From: JAKASV01 sp963754845
GTDB taxonomy: Bacteria > Babelota > Babeliae > Babelales > Vermiphilaceae
Assembly (NCBI GenBank): GCA_963754845.1
Contig: CAVWHE010000001.1
Coordinates: 434,001-498,000, forward strand
Direction of reading: 5' to 3'
DNA: 64,000 bases
Part shown: piece after piece, positions 55,119 to 62,233 of the stretch
Position numbering within the stretch: position 1 is the first letter of the stretch
Layout: each line of letters starts with the position of its first letter
Translations under genes and position numbers: made by a program
The notes under the pieces: model-generated
What the model saw: the letters and a program-made list of their open reading frames with translations, nothing else
What the model was told of the DNA's origin: nothing
The model's database searches: none

Positions 55119-55571
55119 TTAGTGACCAGTATTTGTGCGTTGTAATGCGGCGTCCAGTAACGTTATATAAACGGGAATGTTCCTGACTATTTCCTCAATC
55201 AATTGTTCGTCATACCCATGCATTGTAAGGGTGCGATGATCGACCATACCGAGGGCCAGGCGTACTTCAATTTCCGAAAGAATTTTTGCCTGCAAGCTAT
55301 CGCGAAAAATCGCCTTAGGTGTCCTGATGGCAAGCGTACGACCTTGAGATTGAAGGTAGTCGCCGAGGTATTTCCAGGTTGCATCGAACGTATATTCAAA
55401 GCGCTGCACAAGTGAATGGCGATATGTTTTATACACTTTTTCGGGATCTTTGTGCGCACACCGTGCCAGTTCTCGTGACGTAGCAAGATCACGACTGGCT
55501 TCCTTGAGTGTTTCAAGGCCCCCGAGGGCCTTGTCATACTTTGTTTGAAGCTGTTGAGTATTCAGTGACAT
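55119..55571 (-). CDS. HEPN protein, HI0074-type (HepT-like toxin candidate)
   Basis: 150 residues, all helical. RFEYTFDATWKYLGDYLQ and the C-terminal DHRTLTMHGYDE are typical of the nucleotidyltransferase-substrate-binding (HI0074) family. R-T-L-T-M-H fits the HEPN RNase motif R-x4-H. It begins within the last 10 bases of the MNT gene, so the two are translated together. HepT-type proteins act as RNase toxins in MNT-HEPN pairs; here the toxin role is inferred. Confidence 0.82.
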   Translation of the reverse strand: MSLNTQQLQTKYDKALGGLETLKEASRDLATSRELARCAHKDPEKVYKTYRHSLVQRFEYTFDATWKYLGDYLQSQGRTLAIRTPKAIFRDSLQAKILSEIEVRLALGMVDHRTLTMHGYDEQLIEEIVRNIPVYITLLDAALQRTNTGH

Positions 55572-55846
55572 AATTTTCCGTTTTTCAAAATTTGTCTTTT
55601 AAAATTCTCTGATAGGGCTTGCAGGTCGACGAGGTCTACCGTGAAGGGGATCGTGCTTTCTTCGATCGCCTCTTTTATCTGGCTTACTATTGGGGGATCA
55701 ATTTTTTTCCCGTTATCGAGCGCAATGTCGATATCAGATTCGGGTCTAAAATCACCACGTGCCCGCGAGCCAAAAACATAGATTTTCGCGTGGGGAAGTT
55801 GCTGGGTAATTATGGTTACAAGAATCTTGATATCATGGTCACTCAT
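55562..55846 (-). CDS. MNT-type nucleotidyltransferase (MntA-like antitoxin candidate)
   Basis: 94 residues from ATG 55846, with GAGGA 8 bases upstream. The minimal nucleotidyltransferase core is complete: VFGSRARGDFRPESDIDIAL (GSxxRG then D-x-D), plus a later Asp in VDLVDL. MntA antitoxins AMPylate their HEPN partner. First gene of the pair. Confidence 0.88.
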   Translation of the reverse strand: MSDHDIKILVTIITQQLPHAKIYVFGSRARGDFRPESDIDIALDNGKKIDPPIVSQIKEAIEESTIPFTVDLVDLQALSENFKRQILKNGKLCH

Positions 55847-55866
55847 GAAAGGTCCTCGCAACCAGT

Positions 55867-55908
55867 AAGGAGAACTCAACACGCACTAGGTCCTGTTGAG
55901 TTCTCCTT
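55867..55908. repeat. 14-bp perfect inverted repeat overlapping the MITE end
   Basis: AAGGAGAACTCAAC (55867-55880) and its complement GTTGAGTTCTCCTT (55895-55908) around a 14-base loop. The right arm is the terminal repeat of the MITE, so the left arm may be a remnant of a second element end. Confidence 0.6.
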
Positions 55909-56148
55909 ATCGCCCTATGCACGCCGCCACAAAAAAGAGCTCTGAGTGGTAACTGTGTAATTTCTTTTTCTTCCACGCCTCATCCGTGATACACTGTCCT
56001 GGCATAATAGCTCCAAGTTTTTGCTTTTTATAAGAAACAAAAGACGTGCCGTGGAGTCATCATGCACCCCTTTTGCGGTTTTGGGAAGCCAACACGTCAC
56101 TCAATGTGGTACGGCAGGAAATCGGTGATTTCAAGAACTCAACAGGCC
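55889..56148. mobile_element. 260-bp MITE derived from an IS5-family element
   Basis: The ends GGTCCTGTTGAGTTC and GAACTCAACAGGCC are inverted repeats related to the IS at 43631-44478, and both sides are flanked by TA. Inside, the left 70 bases match the IS left end (TATGCA...CCCACAAAAA region). The right 180 match the IS right end, including the transposase start (MPGQCITDEAWK versus MQGKYITSDAWE). The middle of the transposase gene is missing. It could be moved by a related transposase. Confidence 0.8.
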
Positions 56149-56187
56149 TAGCTACTACGAATTACTCGACGTCATGGCACAGGACGT

Positions 56188-56899
56188 TTATGTGCACGAA
56201 ATATTTTTGAGCTCAAGGTTAAAGCCGAGTACTGCTGCCGAAAAATTTGATATCGTGTGAACGAAGACATTGCACTTTGAAAGAAGAAGCGCTTCAACGA
56301 GGGCTTCAAATCCGTGCTGCGCTGGCTTGCGCCCAGCACTTAAATGAAGCGGATTTTTATCATGAGACCTCTCTGCGTCGTACATGACAACGGAAAATCC
56401 TACAAGGTCGGCTAAAGCAACGTCGATGAGCTCTTGCTCGTCAGAGGCAATAAAAAATTTTATGTCGGCTCGGCCTGAATTTTTTGCTTCCTCAAGAGCT
56501 TTGGCTGTAAGTACGTGGGGACTTACGGGGCGCACTTCTCTGACCTTGTCGGTTCCCCGCAGGTGAATGCCGATGACGAATGAACCGGCCATGTTTGTTT
56601 GATAAAACTTTTCGACTTCTTCATTCACCCAAGGCTTGATACGGACGTGGGAACGTATGGTTGCATTGATGTGCGCACGCGTTGCCTCACTAACGGGCAC
56701 CTTGAACCGGCAGTAAAGGCAGCATTTTGTTATTTCTGTCGCACCAGGCAAGATGGTTAAGCACTCCCAAAAAGTTGGAGAAAAGTCCGCAGTTTCGTGT
56801 TCCAATGACATGTTTTTCCGGTACTGCTGACGCCGATTCTTCGGCGCAAAGGCAAAAAGCGACGAACCCCAGGGCGATAAATCCGCCATGCGACTTCAT
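56188..56899 (-). pseudogene. broken secreted glycosyltransferase (NodZ/fucosyltransferase-like)
   Basis: The true start is ATG 56899 (AAGGAG 8 bases upstream), giving a signal peptide and RNCGLFSNFLGVLNHLAWCDRNNK, an opening typical of this glycosyltransferase group. That frame stops at 56690. The C-terminal half is in another frame (FVIGIHLRGTDKVREV, the GDP-sugar site; KFFIASDEQELID; NVFVHTISNFSAAVLGF) and ends at 56188. The central part expected between NNK and the RGTDK region looks too short, so an internal deletion plus frameshift around 56690-56760 probably killed the gene. Confidence 0.65.
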
Positions 56900-57200
56900 T
56901 GTTTATCTCCTTCGGCGAGCCCACCACAACGTATGAGCGCAGCGAATCAGGATTGCCAACTATCCCCACGCGTAATAAAAAAACTTCCCGCTCATGGTCC
57001 CATGTAGGTTCAAACTACATCGTGGCACCCACCTTTTTCAAGCATATGACGAATCCGGAAAATCAGACCAGTACTTATAAAATTTTATTTCTGTAATTTT
57101 TTTCAAAACACGTGATATGCCGTTGTGATGGAGGGCAAGGTATGTTACATTGGAACTCGTTGGTGTGCTTGGTGTTGTTGTGGCGCGAGGTGTTCTAAAG
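56900..57200. other. 301-base intergenic region, divergent promoters
   Basis: AT-rich around 57075-57110. No gene seen. Promoters for the glycosyltransferase pseudogene (minus) and the bamD-like gene (plus) must lie here, but I could not assign clear boxes. Confidence 0.4.
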
Positions 57201-58061
57201 ATGTCTCCAAGGATCTTGTTTTTTATTGTTGCCTCTTCCACTTTTTTGCTGTGCCTGGGTGGTGAAAGTGGCGCTGTGCCGTCAGAGCACACTACTGCTG
57301 GCGTACGTGATGGTATTCGGCCAGAAGAGACTTCGGATGCATTGTACAAAACTACACACCAGGAAAGACGTCGCCACGGCCACGGTCGGCGAACGCCGCG
57401 TAGCACGCGTGCGCGCATACACAAAACGCTGAGCACGATGAACTACGACGAGCTCAAGGCGAGCAAAAATATGCTTGTAGCTTCCGGCGACAAGAGTACC
57501 GCGCTTAAGTACCTTGAGAAAATGGTTCCTCTCTGTAGCGATATGAATGAGCTCAAGGATATAATGCTTGAACTTGCCGAGCTTTTCTTCGAAAATGGGT
57601 CGTTCGAAAAGGCAAGCAAAATGTATCATGAGTTCACACTCCTCTATCCCGGCAGCAATGACGTTGAACGGGCAATGTATCGAGCAATAGCAAGTACGTT
57701 CCAACTTACGCTCGACGCCGAGCACGATCAAACAAAAACGTGCGAAACTCTCGAGCTTGCCGAGGAGTTCATGAAACATAGCTTGTTCGCTACCTTCAGA
57801 GAAGAAGTTGCGTCAATAATTTCTTTGTGTCACCAGAGGCTTTTTGAAAGTGAGGCTCTCATTTTCAATTTTTACATAAATTGCGGCAATCGTACAGCGG
57901 CTCAAAAGCGTCTGGCGACCATGAAGGAGACGTATTTAAGTAGGAATATACCTGATGTTTCCCTGAAACTTGCGACCCTTGAGACTGCTCTTGGTGTCAC
58001 CGCAGCTCTCGACCGTTCAGAGGGAGCTGGTGATCGTGGTGCGAAAACAGTCATACTTTGA
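57201..58061 (+). CDS. outer-membrane assembly protein BamD-like (TPR)
   Basis: 286 residues from ATG 57201, with GAGG about 10 bases upstream. N-terminal signal sequence (ILFFIVASSTFLLCLGG), possibly a lipoprotein signal though the lipobox is poor. A basic linker (HERRRHGHGRRTPR-like) is followed by TPR-like helices: NGSFEKASKMYHEFTLLYPGSNDVERAMYRAI matches the YfiO/BamD second repeat. BamD helps insert beta-barrels in the outer membrane. It is followed closely by yraN. Confidence 0.72.
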   Translation: MSPRILFFIVASSTFLLCLGGESGAVPSEHTTAGVRDGIRPEETSDALYKTTHQERRRHGHGRRTPRSTRARIHKTLSTMNYDELKASKNMLVASGDKSTALKYLEKMVPLCSDMNELKDIMLELAELFFENGSFEKASKMYHEFTLLYPGSNDVERAMYRAIASTFQLTLDAEHDQTKTCETLELAEEFMKHSLFATFREEVASIISLCHQRLFESEALIFNFYINCGNRTAAQKRLATMKETYLSRNIPDVSLKLATLETALGVTAALDRSEGAGDRGAKTVIL

Positions 58062-58079
58062 GAGAAGGATAATCCCGCG

Positions 58080-58457
58080 ATGGCTTTGTCGCCAGAGAAA
58101 GTACTCGGTAATCACGGGGAGCACCTCGTGGCGCGCGCTCTTGAGAAAACAGGTTTTTCTGTTGTAGCGCGTAATTACACGCGAAAACAAGGTGAAGTTG
58201 ATCTCATAGCTGAGTCGCACAACGTTGTAGCCTTTGTTGAGGTTAAAACGAGGTCGAGAAGCATTGTTGACACGGCAGAGGTTGTCAGCAGGGCCAAGCA
58301 ACGTCGCATCATAGCGGCAGCAAAAAATTTTATCGGAGAAAATCCTCATCTTGAAAAAACCTTTAGATTCGACGTGGTCCTCATTGAGAACCTTGACAAA
58401 CCGACGGTGACATACATTGCAAACGCTTTTGAAGAGGACGCATGCTGGAATTCGTAG
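58080..58457 (+). CDS. yraN: YraN family endonuclease-like protein (UPF0102)
   Basis: 125 residues. GNHGEHLVARALEKTGF, RNYTRKQGEVDLIAE and VVAFVEVKTR give the restriction-endonuclease-like fold with E, D and E-x-K in place. The role is unclear. Overlaps cdsA by 16 bases. Confidence 0.92.
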   Translation: MALSPEKVLGNHGEHLVARALEKTGFSVVARNYTRKQGEVDLIAESHNVVAFVEVKTRSRSIVDTAEVVSRAKQRRIIAAAKNFIGENPHLEKTFRFDVVLIENLDKPTVTYIANAFEEDACWNS

Positions 58458-59107
58458 CGTTGCCGCAGTGGGAGCAGCGGTGGCGTACCGCTCTGCTTCT
58501 TGTTGTCGTTTTTATTGTTTTGTGTGTGGTGGAGCCCATTTACAGTAGCACCTTTGTGGCGTCACTTGTCGTTCTAGCGCTCGTTTTTGAATGGGTTCCC
58601 CTCGCATTGCGCACTCCCTGGTTGTGGGTGATGACCCCCTTTTACCCGCTCGCCCCTTCTTTCGTGCTCGTTCTCTTTAATGGCGATATCTTGTATCGTC
58701 GGCTTCTCGTGCCGGCGGTGATTCTCTGCGCTGCGTGTGATGCCGGGTCTTATATTGTTGGTAGTATGTGGGGACGGCGTCTCATCGCTCCCGCACTCAG
58801 CGCCGGCAAGACGTGGGAGGGTTTTGGCGGCGGCCTCCTTGGTGCTCTTGGTGCCCTCGTGCTTTTTTCGTACTTCGTGCGAGGGGTGCGACCGTCGTGG
58901 GGGGCGTGGGTGGCAACCGTTGGCACGTGCGTCATCGCTCTCGCTGGAGATCTGTTTGAATCGTTCATCAAACGTAGGGCTGGCGTCAAGAACTCAGGCG
59001 TCCTCTTGCCTGGTCACGGTGGCGTTCTCGATCGTTGCGACAGTCTTCTCTTTGTCGGTCCATTTTTTTATCTTGTGCGCAACCATGTTGTTAACTTCTT
59101 TTTCTAG
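58442..59107 (+). CDS. cdsA: phosphatidate cytidylyltransferase
   Basis: 221 residues with about six membrane segments. The CdsA signature is complete: SAGKTWEGFGGG, then GDLFESFIKRRAGVKNSGVLLPGHGGVLDRCDS. It makes CDP-diacylglycerol, the substrate of PssA at 21 kb. It is at the short end for the family. Confidence 0.94.
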   Translation: MLEFVALPQWEQRWRTALLLVVVFIVLCVVEPIYSSTFVASLVVLALVFEWVPLALRTPWLWVMTPFYPLAPSFVLVLFNGDILYRRLLVPAVILCAACDAGSYIVGSMWGRRLIAPALSAGKTWEGFGGGLLGALGALVLFSYFVRGVRPSWGAWVATVGTCVIALAGDLFESFIKRRAGVKNSGVLLPGHGGVLDRCDSLLFVGPFFYLVRNHVVNFFF

Positions 59108-59115
59108 TATAGGGC

Positions 59116-59691
59116 CTAGACGCGCGCAATCGTTGCATAACAAAATCTGACCGAGCACTTCATCGCGTTTACGTCACCGTGCGCTTCCGTCATATTCACA
59201 CGCTCGATAGAACAGAGTTGATCTTTACTTGTTGCTTGCACAAAAAATTCTGCCACTTTTGCTGGAGTGCCTACAATTGCAAGAGCAACGCTGTTCGTCC
59301 TTAGCCAACCGTTGTCGACGGTTGGCTCAATCGTGCATGACTCTATCGTCATTGCGGCATTTCTGGCATCGGCCAAGAGCTGAAATACACTTTCATTAAC
59401 GCTCAGTTCACCGCGCTCATGCAAGCGTACCGTTGCCTCCATGGCCTGCAGTGCGCGTTCACGTTCCTTGCTGGCGTTGTGAGATGCCTCGCACGTATCA
59501 CATAGCTTGCAAAGGGCATCGCGTGTGCGCTCACATGCCCGGATGGATCGATTGAAACGAGCGTACACAAAAACGTACCAACATCCGAGTAAGCACGCGA
59601 CGAGGGCGAGCGTAGCCGCGTAGCGCTGCCGAGCATCGATGCCAAAAAGCGGTGCACGCCACCGGCCATGTGAAGTGAGCAGGTACTTCAT
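59116..59691 (-). CDS. PilO-like type IV pilus assembly protein (tentative)
   Basis: 191 residues. A single N-terminal membrane segment (TLALVACLLGCWYVFVYARF) is followed by a coiled coil and a small alpha/beta domain (FQLLADARNAAMTIESCTIEP, AIVGTPAKVAEFFVQAT) arranged as in PilO/GspM proteins. Its ATG overlaps the alr stop by 4 bases. Sequence identity to PilO is low, so the call relies on architecture and on pilD elsewhere in the window. Confidence 0.5.
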   Translation of the reverse strand: MKYLLTSHGRWRAPLFGIDARQRYAATLALVACLLGCWYVFVYARFNRSIRACERTRDALCKLCDTCEASHNASKERERALQAMEATVRLHERGELSVNESVFQLLADARNAAMTIESCTIEPTVDNGWLRTNSVALAIVGTPAKVAEFFVQATSKDQLCSIERVNMTEAHGDVNAMKCSVRFCYATIARV

Positions 59692-60914
59692 GGGTGACTG
59701 CTCGCTGATTGAGCGCGATCAACCGTCGAGACTTTCAAAGCGCCACACTCTTGTGCGACCTGAGCGTGTTGAGAGCACACGATGCGCTCTATCGTAGGGC
59801 GTATGTTGAGCGTGATTTCGCGGGCGTTGTGACAACCGGTGAGTTCGGCAAGAACAAAAGCATCGATCTCGGGTCGCGCTCCAAGAACAATGACTTCGTG
59901 CCCTCGTGCCACACCGGCTACATCGGTAACATCTAGTGCCGTCATATTCATGGCAACGCGGCCGATGACGGGAGCAAAGGTGTGCGCATCGGGTACGTAG
60001 ACAAGGCCTTTATTGCTCAGTCGCTTGTCGTAACCATCGCTATACCCGATGGGCAAAAGCCCGAGGACCGTTTCCCTCTGTGTCGTATACGTCCGATCAT
60101 AGCCAACGGTGGTGCCGGTCGGGATAGTTCGCAGCGCGATGATACGCGCGTGCCAACTAAGAACCGAACGCGGGTTATATGTAGGATGTCGCGCGTGAAC
60201 GCGTTCGTAGTGAGCGTGCGAAGGCAGAAGTCCGTAGACACATGCACCTACGCGAACCATGCTGAACATGTCGAGGTCGTAGACGGGGCTCGCTGCCGAG
60301 TTTGTTATGTGGCGGCAATCTACATGTATGCGCTCACGTTCGAGGTTTTTAAGAACGCTGACAAACGCATCGTACTGCCGGCGTGTAAAGGTCTGGTCCT
60401 GACCCGCGCTTTCGGCAAAGTGGCTGCAGATGCCTTTGACGGCAATGAAGGGCAGGGATTGCGCGTATTTAACAAAAGATACCGCTTCATGAACAGATAC
60501 GCCCAGGCGCGTGAGGCCTGTGTCAACCTTGAGGTGGATCTTGCAAACCTTACGCATACTCTTGGCACAGGCCCCAATATCGTTGAGGGCAGGATGGTCG
60601 CCGACGAGAAGATCGATGTCGTTGTCAATAGCATGCGCGAGTTCTTCGTCGATGATGCCAAGAACAAGAAGCGGTTTTATTATGCCACGCCTACGCAGGA
60701 ATAACGCTTCGGAAAGCGTTGCCGTGCAAAGCATGTGGATATGGTCGTTATGTTCGGCAAGACGAGCAATTTCGACAATTCCGTGTCCGTAGGCGTTTGC
60801 TTTGACAACAAGAGAGATCTTTATGCGAGGGCCCAGAACCTTCGCGAGACTTTCAACATTATCTTCAAAGGCATCCTGTGAAATCTCAACCCACGTCAAA
60901 CGCTCGTATTGCAT
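59688..60914 (-). CDS. alr: alanine racemase
   Basis: 408 residues from ATG 60914 (MQYERLTWVEISQDAFEDNV), with CGGGGA about 6 bases upstream; the longer frame to 61031 is not family-like. The PLP Lys is in SLVVKANAYGHG, the substrate-side Tyr in TVGYDRTYTT and the phosphate-binding region in LLPIGYSDGY. Makes D-Ala for the Ddl protein. Its 3' end overlaps the pilO-like gene. Confidence 0.94.
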   Translation of the reverse strand: MQYERLTWVEISQDAFEDNVESLAKVLGPRIKISLVVKANAYGHGIVEIARLAEHNDHIHMLCTATLSEALFLRRRGIIKPLLVLGIIDEELAHAIDNDIDLLVGDHPALNDIGACAKSMRKVCKIHLKVDTGLTRLGVSVHEAVSFVKYAQSLPFIAVKGICSHFAESAGQDQTFTRRQYDAFVSVLKNLERERIHVDCRHITNSAASPVYDLDMFSMVRVGACVYGLLPSHAHYERVHARHPTYNPRSVLSWHARIIALRTIPTGTTVGYDRTYTTQRETVLGLLPIGYSDGYDKRLSNKGLVYVPDAHTFAPVIGRVAMNMTALDVTDVAGVARGHEVIVLGARPEIDAFVLAELTGCHNAREITLNIRPTIERIVCSQHAQVAQECGALKVSTVDRAQSASSHP

Positions 60915-61153
60915 GAAATCCCCGCACGTTTTGAGAGGACAAAATTTCCGCGTGCCACAAACTTCATGCAAAAATCGAAGAACAACCGTCGAAACACTCC
61001 CGACGCTGCTGTAGCACGAAGGTGGTGGCAATCGTTATGATAGTATAGACATGACAAGCCAAAACTCTACAAGAAAACGCGCAACAGAGTGGTTCCCGAA
61101 AAACCTTCTCTTCAAAACCGAGGGCCGGTGAAGGCAATAACATCAAAAGAAAT

Positions 61154-62050
61154 GCCCTGCGACGGGGAGAACGCCCTATGCGGGCGGCACCAACAGCCTG
61201 TTGGATCCTATTTTAAGAAAACCTCTGTGGGAGTGAATGCCCTATGACTGGGGGAAGGCCAGGGGATGGTTGTCCAACTCCCCTTGGATCCCCAAAGGCA
61301 ATAACAGCAAGAGTCCTCTCTGAATGCACTATGATGGGGAGAACGCCCTATGCGGGCGGCGGAATTAATGCCCTATGCGGGCGGCACCAAAGGGAGGGTT
61401 GCGCCGCCCAACCTCCCTCTGGACTCCCAAGGGCGCCAACAGCCTGTTGGATCCTCTCCCGCGCGGTTATCCACGACACGACTTAATGGCTTGCCTTGCA
61501 GGGCAAGACAAACCATACGTCGGTCATGGGACGCGCTACCGGAAGCGCGAGGCGCGCACAGACCAAGGGGTGGTCAACTCCCCTTGGAGACCCCAGGCAA
61601 TAACACCAAAAGCTTGTTTTGAATGCCCTGCGACAGGGAGAACGCCCTATGCGGGCGGCGGAATTAATGCCCTACGCGGGCATGCGCCAAAGGGAGGGTT
61701 GCACGCCCAACTCCCCTTGGATCTCCAAAGGCAATAACAGCAAGAGTCCTCTCTAAGAATGCCCTATGCGGGCATGCGCCAAAGGGAGGGTTGCGCCGCC
61801 CAACCTCCCTCTGGACACCCAAGGGCGCCAACAGCCTGTTGGATCCTCTCCCGCGCGGTTATCCACGACACGACTTAATGGCTTGCCTTGCAGGGCAAGA
61901 CAAACCATACGTCGGTCATGGGACGCGCTACCGGAAGCGCGAGGCGCGCACAGACCAATCCCGCGCGTATATCCATGACACGACTTAATGGCTTGCCTTG
62001 CAAGGCAAGACAAACCATACGTCGGCCATGGGACGCGCTACCGGAGGTAT
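61154..62050 (-). repeat. left arm of the inverted repeat array
   Basis: Contains three copies of the array core (TGGCTTGCCTTGC..GGCAAGACAAACC) at about 61486, 61878 and 61988, in the opposite orientation to the right arm. Spacings are 392 and 110 bases. Sub-modules include GCCCTATGCGGGCGGC (many copies), CCAACAGCCTGTTGG and GGCAATAACAGCAAGAG. High G+C compared with the genes. The region runs from shortly upstream of alr. Confidence 0.85.
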
Positions 62051-62233
62051 ACCTGAATGGCGCGCGGTGAGCGCGCGCAGGTTGCCAGCAATTCTATGAA
62101 AATTCACGCGAAAATAATCCAAAGCAACCAGATCGTGGAAAAATATTTTCCGGCAATCGCTGATGTTCTGCACCGGTGTTAGCCGCTTTTATGCAAGAGG
62201 TCTGCCTTCTATGAATGTGCCTTGGTATCATTC
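62051..62233. other. unique centre of the inverted repeat array
   Basis: 183 bases at the turning point of the array, with different composition. It holds GCGCGC-GGTGA-GCGCGC (a GC stem), an AT-rich segment, and GGAAAA-ATAT-TTTCC. No gene is seen. It could be the original insertion site or a functional centre. Confidence 0.55.
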
